Of a DNA stretch of 41,595 bases, positions 6,825-14,432 are shown piece by piece. The number at the start of each line of letters is the position of its first letter. Position 1 is the first letter of the stretch. Source of the stretch: Gammaproteobacteria bacterium (GTDB taxonomy: Bacteria > Pseudomonadota > Gammaproteobacteria > Steroidobacterales > Rariloculaceae); assembly GCA_017577365.1 (NCBI GenBank), contig PKRJ01000031.1, positions 1-41,595 of the forward strand. The letters run 5' to 3'. A program made the translations under genes and the position numbers. The notes under the pieces were generated by a model that ran no database searches, was not told where the DNA came from, and saw nothing but the letters and a program-made list of their open reading frames with translations.

Positions 6825-7571
6825 TCATCCTTGGCAGTCGATCCTCTTCCCCGTGACGCCCTTGGAGTCGGGGCCTAGAAGGAAGAAGTACGGGCCCAAG
6901 ATCTCCTCCGGGCGCTTCAGCGTCTCGGGATCCTCCGCGGGATAGGCCTGGGCACGCATGTCCGTTCGCGTCGGTCCCGGGTTGATCAGATTGACGCGCA
7001 CCGACGTCCGCTCGAGCTCGTCCGCGAGAATCTGCGCGAGCCCTTCGGTCGCGAACTTCGAGACCGAATACGCACCCCAGTACGCCCGACCTCGATTGCC
7101 TACGCCGCTCGTCGTGAAAATCAGCGACGCGTCCGCGGAGGCTTTGAGCAGCGGCAACAAGCACCGCGTGAGAATGAACGGCGCATTGACGTTCACGTGC
7201 ATCACGCGCTGCCATTTGCCGATATCGTAATGCTCGATCGGACTGCGGTCGCCGAGAATTCCGGCGTTGTGCACGAGGCCGTCCAACCGCCCGTAACGGG
7301 ATTCGATCTGCTCCGTCAGGTGCTGATACTCCGGCCCTTGGGCACGTTCGAAGTCGAGCTGCGCGATGGCAGGCTCCGGACCGATCGCCGCGACTTCGTC
7401 ATACAGCTGCTCGAGCGTTCGCTTGCTCCGGCCGTGGAGCAGGACGGTCGCGCCGAGCCGCGCGGCGCCGAGCGCGAGTGCGCGGCCGATACCTCGAGTC
7501 GTGCCGGTGATGAGGATCACGCGGCCTTCGAGCAACGCCGGCCGCGGGGCATAGTTCTTCCAGGGAGACAT
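6825..7571 (-). CDS. yciK: YciK-type short-chain dehydrogenase/reductase
   Basis: A 248-residue SDR. The cofactor-binding TGTTRGIG lies at about residues 23-30, NAG at about 102-104, the catalytic Ser in TTSGVGNRG and the YxxxK motif in AYSVSKFA. The INPGPTRTDMRAQAYP segment and the C-terminal KGVTGKRIDCQG match the YciK subgroup. Length is standard for the fold. Substrate unknown; YciK is often annotated as a putative oxoacyl reductase-like oxidoreductase. It is the last gene of the minus-strand cluster mtaD-ubiG-mupP-yciK, the same order found in Pseudomonas. A 58-base gap with two palindromes separates it from mupP. Confidence 0.9.
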   Translation of the reverse strand: MSPWKNYAPRPALLEGRVILITGTTRGIGRALALGAARLGATVLLHGRSKRTLEQLYDEVAAIGPEPAIAQLDFERAQGPEYQHLTEQIESRYGRLDGLVHNAGILGDRSPIEHYDIGKWQRVMHVNVNAPFILTRCLLPLLKASADASLIFTTSGVGNRGRAYWGAYSVSKFATEGLAQILADELERTSVRVNLINPGPTRTDMRAQAYPAEDPETLKRPEEILGPYFFLLGPDSKGVTGKRIDCQG

Positions 7572-7590
7572 CTCGCGAGGCTATGCGGAG

Positions 7591-7624
7591 GCGATCATGA
7601 TCGCAAGGTCGTCATGCCGGCATG
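7591..7624. repeat. Two adjacent perfect palindromes between mupP and yciK
   Basis: GCGATCATGATCGC at 7591-7604 and CATGCCGGCATG at 7613-7624 lie in the only sizeable gap of the minus-strand cluster. They could be protein-binding operators or small RNA hairpins that tune yciK expression. Function is inferred only from position. Confidence 0.45.
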
Positions 7625-7629
7625 CTCGC

Positions 7630-8298
7630 TCATTCAGCGCCGGTCGAAAGGGCGCGGAGAACGGAGCGAAGCTCCGACGGCCGACGGACGACATGATCGG
7701 CGCCCCACGCTTCGACGTCCTCCGTCGGCCGGATGTAGCCGTATGCGGCCGCGATCGTGACCATGCCCGCGGCGCGGCCGGCTTCGATGTCCCGCGGAGC
7801 GTCGCCGACGTACGCGCATCGCTCCGCCTCGACGCCGAGCTCCTCGGCAGCGAGCAGCAACGGCGCCGGATGGGGCTTTCTTTGCGGCAGCCGGTCGCCG
7901 CCGACGACGCAGCGGCAAGCGCCGGCCAATCCGAGCCGCGCGAGCAGCGGCTCGGTAAAGGCGTGCGGCTTGTTCGTCACAACGCCCCAGGCGTTATTAG
8001 AAGTGGAAGCAATAATGTCGTCTAAGCTTATAAAAAGACGAGAGTTTACACACACGCCTTTCGCGTAGAGCTCGAGAAACCGCTGGCGCAGCGCTTCGAA
8101 ACGGTCCGCGGAGAGATCGTGCCCGAAACCGAGGCGGATCAAGCCGGCCGCGCCGTCCGAGACGGCGTTGCGCGCGATGGCGTACGGGATCGGCGGCCGT
8201 CGTTCCTCGGCGAGGAGGCGATTGAGCACTCCGACGAGATCGGGTGCCGAGTCGACGAGCGTGCCGTCGAGATCGAAAAGCACCGCGTCGACGCTCAT
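7630..8298 (-). CDS. mupP: HAD hydrolase, probable N-acetylmuramic acid 6-phosphate phosphatase MupP
   Basis: A 222-residue HAD phosphatase. Motif I is FDLDGTLVDS with nucleophile Asp9 and acid/base Asp11; motif II/III includes WGVVTNKP and RKPHP; motif IV is YVGDAPRDIEAG. The protein resembles phosphoglycolate phosphatase (Gph), but the neighbourhood mtaD-ubiG-X-yciK is exactly that of Pseudomonas MupP, which removes phosphate from MurNAc-6-P in cell-wall recycling, and the SRLF, WGVVTNKP and GYIRPTEDVEAWGAD stretches fit MupP. The usual G after LF is Ser here and the segment about 83-102 is encoded by strikingly AT-rich DNA. The start overlaps the ubiG stop by four bases. Gph remains a possible alternative. 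Confidence 0.8.
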   Translation of the reverse strand: MSVDAVLFDLDGTLVDSAPDLVGVLNRLLAEERRPPIPYAIARNAVSDGAAGLIRLGFGHDLSADRFEALRQRFLELYAKGVCVNSRLFISLDDIIASTSNNAWGVVTNKPHAFTEPLLARLGLAGACRCVVGGDRLPQRKPHPAPLLLAAEELGVEAERCAYVGDAPRDIEAGRAAGMVTIAAAYGYIRPTEDVEAWGADHVVRRPSELRSVLRALSTGAE

Positions 8299-9011
8299 AC
8301 GGGCCGCTTCACCGCATGAGCGAAATAGTTCACGTCGATGTTGCCGCCGAGCCGATAGCCGCCGAGTAGCGGATTGTAGTGGAGCCCGGTCAGGTCGACG
8401 ACGTCGAGGCCGGCGCTGCGGCACCACGCGGCGAGCTCCGAAGGCCGGACGAGCTTGAGGTACTCGTGCGTGCCGCGCGGGATCATGCGGAGCAGGTGCT
8501 CGGCAGCGACGATCGCAAGCAGAAAGCTCTTCGGGTTTCGGTTGAGGGTCGAGAAGAAGACCGCACCGCCCGGCCGAACCGCGGCGGCGCAAGCCGCGAC
8601 GACGTCGGCGGGTCTCGGCACGTGCTCGATCATCTCGAAGCACGTGACGACGTCGAATTCTCCCGGATGGGCAGCCGCGATGTCCTCGACCGAAACGCAT
8701 TCGTAGCGAATCTTGAGGCCGCTCGATGCCGCGTGCTCGCGGGCGATGTCGATGCTCGCGGGCGCGAGGTCGATGCCGGTCACGTCGGCTCCCGCGGCGG
8801 CCGCGGCTTCGGCAAACAGCCCGCCGCCGCAGCCGACGTCGAGCAGCTTGACGCCGGCGAGCTTCACTCGGGTGTCGACGTAGCGGAGCCGCAGCGGGTT
8901 GATCGCATGGAGGGTGCGGAACGCGCCTTCGGGGTTCCACCATTCCGCCGCTCGAGAACCGAACTTCTCGAGCTCGCCGACGTCGACGTTGACGTTCGCT
9001 CGTTGCTCCAT
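8295..9011 (-). CDS. ubiG: 3-demethylubiquinol / 2-polyprenyl-6-hydroxyphenol O-methyltransferase UbiG
   Basis: A 238-residue class I SAM methyltransferase that performs both O-methylations in ubiquinone synthesis, at the inner face of the membrane. The UbiG signature is clear: EKFGSRAAEWWNPEGAF, LHAINPLRLRYV, SAM motif I LLDVGCGGGLFAE at about 56-68, VTGIDLAPASIDIAR, FDVVTCFEMIEHVP, and GGAVFFSTLNRNPKSFL followed by PRGTHEYLKLVRPSEL. Length equals family norm. It lies 55 bases after mtaD and overlaps mupP by four bases, so mupP translation is likely coupled. Confidence 0.96.
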   Translation of the reverse strand: MEQRANVNVDVGELEKFGSRAAEWWNPEGAFRTLHAINPLRLRYVDTRVKLAGVKLLDVGCGGGLFAEAAAAAGADVTGIDLAPASIDIAREHAASSGLKIRYECVSVEDIAAAHPGEFDVVTCFEMIEHVPRPADVVAACAAAVRPGGAVFFSTLNRNPKSFLLAIVAAEHLLRMIPRGTHEYLKLVRPSELAAWCRSAGLDVVDLTGLHYNPLLGGYRLGGNIDVNYFAHAVKRPV

Positions 9012-9066
9012 GCGTCCTTTCCCTTACTGCGGTTGCCCGAACTCGTATCGCGCTTCGTCGAGCCGT

Positions 9067-10389
9067 TCAGCGGTCTGCAGCCAGGCGTCGGCCCCATTCG
9101 GCCGCGCGGGCGCAGACGTCGGCGACGTCCAGTCGCATGTGAATGCCTTCGGAGATCAAGTGCTCTCCGGCTACCCACACGTCGCTGACGTGCTCTCGCG
9201 AGGCAGCGTATACCAGCTGCGAGACGGGATCGAGCACCGGCTGGAGCGCCGGGTCGCTCATCGCGACGCAGATGACGTCCGCGGCCTTGCCGGGCTCGAG
9301 CGAGCCGATCTCGGTCTCGAGCCCGAGGGCGCGGGCGCCGTTGATCGTCGCCATCCTCAACGCGGTTGCCGCGGGGATCGCCGAGGCATCCCCTGCGACC
9401 CACTTGCCGAGCAGGGCCGCGGTTTCGAGCTCGGTCCAGAGATCCAGCCGGTTGTTGCTCGCCGCCCCGTCCGTCCCGAGCGCGACGTTCACTCCCGCCG
9501 AGAGAAGCTTCGCGACCGGGCATGCGCCGCTCGCGAGCTTCAGGTTCGAGCGCGGGCAGTGCACGATGCTCGCGCCCGCGCGCGCCAGGCGCTCGATCTC
9601 GTCGTCGAGCAGTTGCGTCGCGTGCACGCCGACCAGCGCAGGCGTCACGAGCCCGAGGGTGTCGAGGCGTTCGAGCGGCCGCTGTCCGGTCGCCGCGATC
9701 GCCTCGTCGATCTCGGCGGAAGTCTCGTGCAGGTGGATGTGCACCGGGACGTCGAGCTCGTCCGCAAGCTTGCGAATCCGGGCGAGCGTCGAGTCCGAGA
9801 CCGAGTAGGGCGCATGCGGAGCGAAGCACGTTGTTACGAGCGGATGCCCTTTGAACCGGTCGTGCACGTCGAGCCCCTTCGAGATGTACTCCTCCGGCGT
9901 CGATGCCCAGACCGTCGGGAACTCGACGGCGATCATGCCGACGACCGCGCGCATCCCGGCCTCGGCGGCCGTCTCCGCGACGACGTCGGGGAAGTAGTAC
10001 ATGTCGAGGAAGCAGGTCGTGCCGGCCTTCAGCATCTCGGCGATCGCCAGGCGCGTTCCGTCCCGGACCGATTCGGGGCTGACCCAGCGCGATTCCGCCG
10101 GCCAGATCCGCTCCCGCAGCCAGCGTTCGAGCGGCAAGTCGTCGGCATAGCCGCGGAAGAGCGTCATCCCGGCATGGCAGTGGGCGTTGACGAGGCCGGG
10201 CATCAGCACGTGGTCCGGCCGCTCGTGAAGCGCGTCCGGCGCGAAGCGTCGCTCGGCTTCGGCTCGCGGCAAGAGGGCCTTGATTCTTCCGGCGTCGATC
10301 GCGAGCGCGAGCCCCTCGACGGCGCGCACGTCCGGCTCGATCGCGATCGTCCAGCGCGGGCAGATGAGGGTGTCGATGCGTTCAGGCAT
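9067..10389 (-). CDS. mtaD: 5-methylthioadenosine/S-adenosylhomocysteine deaminase (TRZ/ATZ family)
   Basis: A 440-residue amidohydrolase-fold deaminase. The metal-binding HxH lies in LVNAHCHAGMTLFRG (about 67-81), a further His is in HIHLHETSAEID, and the terminal metal Asp in ALGTDGAASNN. Family members deaminate S-adenosylhomocysteine, methylthioadenosine or adenosine analogues. Placement directly upstream of ubiG is sensible because UbiG releases S-adenosylhomocysteine. The open frame continues far upstream, but the ATG at 10389 fits the family start (MPERIDTLICPRWTIAI). It is the first gene of the minus-strand cluster and is divergent from gyrA. Confidence 0.9.
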   Translation of the reverse strand: MPERIDTLICPRWTIAIEPDVRAVEGLALAIDAGRIKALLPRAEAERRFAPDALHERPDHVLMPGLVNAHCHAGMTLFRGYADDLPLERWLRERIWPAESRWVSPESVRDGTRLAIAEMLKAGTTCFLDMYYFPDVVAETAAEAGMRAVVGMIAVEFPTVWASTPEEYISKGLDVHDRFKGHPLVTTCFAPHAPYSVSDSTLARIRKLADELDVPVHIHLHETSAEIDEAIAATGQRPLERLDTLGLVTPALVGVHATQLLDDEIERLARAGASIVHCPRSNLKLASGACPVAKLLSAGVNVALGTDGAASNNRLDLWTELETAALLGKWVAGDASAIPAATALRMATINGARALGLETEIGSLEPGKAADVICVAMSDPALQPVLDPVSQLVYAASREHVSDVWVAGEHLISEGIHMRLDVADVCARAAEWGRRLAADR

Positions 10390-10486
10390 GGCGGTCCGTT
10401 CCCCAGTCGCCGTTCGGCGCGGCGGGCATTCGGCCGGCGGGAGGCGGCTCCATGCCGATTGCTCCCCGGGCGCTGCGACCGGGCCA

Positions 10487-10492
10487 AGTATA
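10487..10492 (-). promoter_or_regulatory. Candidate -10 box for mtaD operon
   Basis: TATACT on the minus strand (5 of 6), predicted start near 10480, about 91 bases before the mtaD ATG. The -35 region is poor. Confidence 0.4.
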
Positions 10493-10514
10493 GCCGCTCG
10501 AAACGGCCTCGATC

Positions 10515-10544
10515 CTGCGAATCGCCGCCCTCCTGTGGTAGAAT
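10515..10544 (+). promoter_or_regulatory. Candidate extended -10 promoter for gyrA
   Basis: TGG followed by TAGAAT (10536-10544) makes an extended -10 element; a weak -35-like CTGCGA lies 18 bases upstream. Predicted +1 near 10551 gives a leader of about 155 bases. Confidence 0.5.
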
Positions 10545-10705
10545 TCGCGTGGTTTTCTGAGCACTTGAATCCCTGCCTGTCGGGCCGCCGTACCGCTCGG
10601 CAGCAGTGCCGGCGGGGCTCGGCGACACAACCATCACGCACCATCTCGCGCGCTCTCCCGGCCGGTGCCAGCGGAGATTAGGGCGATATTGTTTGAGCGA
10701 TAGGA

Positions 10706-13300
10706 ATGGCTGAAGGGGCGAAGGAGATATTGCCGGTCAATCTCGAAGACGAGATGCGGCAATCCTATCTCGATTACGCGATGAGCGTGATCGTCGGCCG
10801 CGCGCTGCCGGACGTGCGCGACGGACTGAAGCCCGTGCATCGCCGCGTCCTGCACGCGATGCGTGAGCTCGGCAACGACTACAACAAGCCATACAAGAAG
10901 TCCGCCCGCGTCGTCGGCGACGTCATCGGTAAGTATCACCCGCACGGCGACGCGGCCGTCTACGACGCCATCGTCCGGCTCGCGCAAGACTTCTCGATGC
11001 GCTACCAGCTGGTCGACGGGCAGGGGAACTTCGGCTCGGTCGACGGCGATGCGCCCGCGGCGATGCGCTACACCGAAGTGCGGATGTCGCGCATCGCGCA
11101 CGAGCTTCTGGCCGACATCGACAAGGAAACCGTCGACTTCGTCCCGAATTACGACGAGTCGGAGCGCGAGCCCTCGGTTCTGCCGACGCGGATTCCGAAT
11201 CTGCTGATCAACGGCTCGTCGGGCATCGCGGTCGGCATGGCGACGAATATCCCGCCGCACAACCTCGGCGAGATCATCGACGCGTGCCTCGCGCTGCTCG
11301 AGAACCCGTCCATCGGCGTCTCGGAGCTGATCAAGATCGTTCCCGGGCCCGACTTCCCCACAGCGGGCCAGATTCACGGCGTTCACGGGATCTACGAGGC
11401 CTATGCGACCGGCCGCGGGCGCATCTACGTGCGCGCGAAGACCCATACCGAGGAAATCGGCGGGCGCGAAGCGATCATCGTCACCGAGCTGCCTTATCAG
11501 GTGAACAAGGCGCGGCTGATCGAGAAGATCGCCGAGCTCGTGCGCGAGAAGCGCCTCGAGGGCATCAGCGAGTTGCGCGACGAGTCCGACAAGGACGGCA
11601 TGCGCATCGTCATCGAGCTGCGCCGCGGGGAACGCGCCGACGTCGTCCTGAACAATCTCTACAAGCAGACGCCTTTGCAGAGCGTCTTCGGCATCAACAT
11701 GGTCGCGCTCGTCGATGGCCAGCCGAAGCTGCTCACGCTGAAGGAGCTGCTCGAGGCCTTCCTGCGCCATCGACGCGAGGTCGTGACCCGGCGCACCTTA
11801 TTCGACCTCAGGAAGGCGCGCGAACGGGCTCACGTCCTCGAAGGCTTGGTCGTCGCGCTCGCGAACATCGACGAGGTCATCGAGCTCATCAAGGCCTCGC
11901 CGTCCCCGACCGAGGCGCGCGTCGCGCTGTGCGGGCGCGTCTGGCGGCCGGGCGCGGTCGTCGCGATGCTCGAGCGCGCCGGCGCCGAGATCACGAGGCC
12001 GGACGATCTGACCGAAGAATGCGGGCTGACCGACGAAGGTTACCGACTGTCGACGGCTCAGGCGCAGGCGATCCTCGACCTCCGGCTGCACCGCTTGACC
12101 GGTCTCGAGCAGGACAAGATTGCCAGCGAATACAGTGAGTTAATAGAAAATATTAAAGAATATTTGCAGATCCTGTCGGATCCGGACAAGCTTCAGTCCG
12201 TGATCCGCGGCGAGCTGCTCGACGTGCGCCAGCGCTACGCCGACGCGCGCCGCACCGAGATCGTGGAGGATTACAACGAGCTGACGATCGAGGACCTGAT
12301 CCCCGAGGCGTCGCTCGTCGTCACGCTGTCTCACGCGGGCTACGCGAAGGCGCAGCCGGTGGAGGCGTACCAAGCCCAGCGTCGCGGCGGACGCGGCCGC
12401 ACGGCCGCGCGGGTCAAGGACGAGGATTTCATCGAGCGGCTCTTCGTCGCGCACTCGCACGACACGCTGCTGTGCTTCTCGAGTCGCGGCAAGGTGTATT
12501 GGCTCAAGGTGTACCAGCTGCCGCAGGCCGGCTCGGGATCGCGTGGGCGGCCGATCGTCAATCTGCTGCCGCTGGAGGAGAACGAGCGGATCACGGCCGT
12601 CCTGCCGATCAAGAGCTACGACGAGGACAAGTTCGTGTTCTTCGCGACGACGCAGGGGACCGTCAAGAAGACGCCTCTCGTCGCGTTCTCGAGGCCGCGT
12701 ACGACCGGCATCATCGCGCTCGATCTGCGGCCGGACGATCGGCTCGTCGGCGCCGGTATCACCGACGGGCAGCGCGACATCATGCTGTTCGCGAGCTCGG
12801 GCAAGGCGATTCGCTTCCGCGAGGACGACGTGCGCCCGATGGGTCGGACGGCGGCCGGCGTGCGCGGATTGCGCCTCACGGCCGAGGGCGACGAGGTCAT
12901 CGGGCTCGCGATTCTCGACCGCGGACCGATTCTGCTCGCGACCGAGAACGGCTACGGCAAGCTGACCGAGGTCGACGAATTCCCCCTCCAGGGTCGCGGC
13001 GGTCAAGGCGTCATTTCGATCCGCACGTCGGAGCGTAACGGCCGCGTGGTCGGCGCGCTGCAAGTTTCGATGGACGACGAGATCATGCTGATCACGTCGA
13101 ACGGCACCCTCGTGCGCACGCCCGTGGCGGAAATCTCGCTGCTCGGTCGCAACACGCAAGGAGTGCGTTTGATTCGCCTCGACGAAGGCGATCGGCTCGT
13201 CGGCGTCGAGCGCGTGCAGGACGAGAACAACGGGTCCGGCAGTTCCGCGAACGGCGGCAATGACCCGTCGAGCGGAGGCGGCGATCCGAACGAAGAGTAA
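10706..13300 (+). CDS. gyrA: DNA gyrase subunit A
   Basis: An 864-residue type IIA topoisomerase subunit that breaks and rejoins DNA to introduce negative supercoils. The winged-helix region contains the quinolone-determining segment HPHGDAAVYDAI at 78-89 and catalytic Tyr122 in AAMRYTEV. The C-terminal beta-pinwheel carries the GyrA-box QRRGGRG, required for DNA wrapping. The last 25 residues are a Gly/Ser/Asn and acidic tail. Numbering matches E. coli, so residue 83 is Ala instead of the usual Ser, while Asp87 is kept. The stretch around SELIENIKEYLQIL is encoded by an AT-rich island. The gene begins a long plus-strand run with serC 47 bases downstream. Confidence 0.98.
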   Translation: MAEGAKEILPVNLEDEMRQSYLDYAMSVIVGRALPDVRDGLKPVHRRVLHAMRELGNDYNKPYKKSARVVGDVIGKYHPHGDAAVYDAIVRLAQDFSMRYQLVDGQGNFGSVDGDAPAAMRYTEVRMSRIAHELLADIDKETVDFVPNYDESEREPSVLPTRIPNLLINGSSGIAVGMATNIPPHNLGEIIDACLALLENPSIGVSELIKIVPGPDFPTAGQIHGVHGIYEAYATGRGRIYVRAKTHTEEIGGREAIIVTELPYQVNKARLIEKIAELVREKRLEGISELRDESDKDGMRIVIELRRGERADVVLNNLYKQTPLQSVFGINMVALVDGQPKLLTLKELLEAFLRHRREVVTRRTLFDLRKARERAHVLEGLVVALANIDEVIELIKASPSPTEARVALCGRVWRPGAVVAMLERAGAEITRPDDLTEECGLTDEGYRLSTAQAQAILDLRLHRLTGLEQDKIASEYSELIENIKEYLQILSDPDKLQSVIRGELLDVRQRYADARRTEIVEDYNELTIEDLIPEASLVVTLSHAGYAKAQPVEAYQAQRRGGRGRTAARVKDEDFIERLFVAHSHDTLLCFSSRGKVYWLKVYQLPQAGSGSRGRPIVNLLPLEENERITAVLPIKSYDEDKFVFFATTQGTVKKTPLVAFSRPRTTGIIALDLRPDDRLVGAGITDGQRDIMLFASSGKAIRFREDDVRPMGRTAAGVRGLRLTAEGDEVIGLAILDRGPILLATENGYGKLTEVDEFPLQGRGGQGVISIRTSERNGRVVGALQVSMDDEIMLITSNGTLVRTPVAEISLLGRNTQGVRLIRLDEGDRLVGVERVQDENNGSGSSANGGNDPSSGGGDPNEE

Positions 13301-13347
13301 GCCCGGCAGGAAGCCGGAGTACGAGCTGGAAAAAGGATAGGGAGACG

Positions 13348-14430
13348 ATGAGGCGAGTGTATAACTTCAGCGCCGGCCCCGCGATGTTGCCCGAGCCGGT
13401 GCTGCGCCGGGCGCAGGAAGAGCTGCTCGATTGGAAGGGCAGCGGTATGTCCGTGATCGAGGTCAGCCACCGTGGCACGGATTTCGTCGAGTGCGCGGCC
13501 GAGGCAGAGCGGCGTCTGCGTCGGCTTCTCGGCGTGCCCGACAATTACAAGGTGCTGTTCCTGGCCGGCGGCGCGACCGCGCAGTTCGCCGCGGTGCCGC
13601 TGAACATCGCACCCGAGGGCTCGACCGTCGACTACGTGATCACCGGCAGCTGGGGCAAGAAGGCCGCGAGCGAGGCGGCGCGCTACGCGAACGTCAACAT
13701 CGTCTGCGACTCGGCGCCGTCGGGTTACACGGAGATTCCGGATCGATCGACGTGGAAGCTGACGCCCGGCGCCGCGTACGTGCACTACACGCCGAACGAG
13801 ACGATCGTTGGCGTCGAGTTTCACGACATTCCGGACGTCGGCGACGTGCCGCTCGTCGCCGATATGTCCTCGACGATTCTCTCTCGTCCGCTCGACGTCA
13901 GCCGCTTCGGCATCATCTATGCCGGCGCACAGAAGAATATCGGCCCGTCCGGGCTCGCCATCGTGATCGTGCGCGAGGACCTGATCGGTCGGGCGCGCCG
14001 CGAGACGCCGGGCATCTTCGATTACAAGATCGCCGCCGAGTCGGATTCGATGTGGAACACGCCGCCGACCTTCGCGTGGTATCTCGCGGGGCTCGTCTTC
14101 GAGTGGCTCGAGGAGCAGGGCGGCCTCGCGGCCATGGCCGAGCGCAATCGCGCCAAGGCGCAGAAGCTTTACGCGGCGATCGACGCGTCCGATTTCTACA
14201 CGAACAAGGTACGTCCCGAGTACCGCTCGTGGATGAACGTGCCGTTCACGCTCGCGGATCCCGCGCTCGACAAGGCCTTCCTCGAAGAGTCGAAGGCGGC
14301 AGGGCTCACGAACTTGAAGGGTCACCGCCTGGTCGGCGGCATGCGCGCGAGCATCTATAACGCGATGCCGATGGAAGGTGTCGACGCGCTGATCGAGTTC
14401 ATGGCGGATTTCGAGAAGCGGAGGGGCTGA
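13348..14430 (+). CDS. serC: 3-phosphoserine/phosphohydroxythreonine aminotransferase
   Basis: A 360-residue PLP enzyme that converts 3-phosphohydroxypyruvate and glutamate to phosphoserine; it also acts in pyridoxal phosphate synthesis in organisms with the DXP-independent branch. Start RVYNFSAGPAMLPEPV, substrate loop SHRGTDF, FLAGGATAQFA, and the PLP lysine in YAGAQKNIGPSG near residue 195. C-terminal GLTNLKGHRLVGGMRASIYNA matches the family. A GGGAG ribosome site precedes the ATG. It is followed after two bases by the serA-like gene, giving two consecutive serine-pathway steps in one operon. Confidence 0.97.
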   Translation: MRRVYNFSAGPAMLPEPVLRRAQEELLDWKGSGMSVIEVSHRGTDFVECAAEAERRLRRLLGVPDNYKVLFLAGGATAQFAAVPLNIAPEGSTVDYVITGSWGKKAASEAARYANVNIVCDSAPSGYTEIPDRSTWKLTPGAAYVHYTPNETIVGVEFHDIPDVGDVPLVADMSSTILSRPLDVSRFGIIYAGAQKNIGPSGLAIVIVREDLIGRARRETPGIFDYKIAAESDSMWNTPPTFAWYLAGLVFEWLEEQGGLAAMAERNRAKAQKLYAAIDASDFYTNKVRPEYRSWMNVPFTLADPALDKAFLEESKAAGLTNLKGHRLVGGMRASIYNAMPMEGVDALIEFMADFEKRRG

Positions 14431-14432
14431 CC

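Larger units (their letters stand above)
10390..10705. other. Divergent intergenic region between mtaD and gyrA
   Basis: About 316 bases without a supported gene. It contains the two candidate promoters listed separately and a GC-rich gyrA leader of about 155 bases able to form imperfect stems (around 10580-10620). No known riboswitch or tRNA pattern was seen. Confidence 0.6.

Noticed and set aside
8899..10560. A 553-codon plus-strand frame opposite ubiG and mtaD
   Set aside because: Shadow of two well-identified minus-strand genes; no recognisable domain.
10551..10705. Riboswitch in the gyrA leader
   Set aside because: Only imperfect GC-rich stems; no conserved riboswitch core was recognised.
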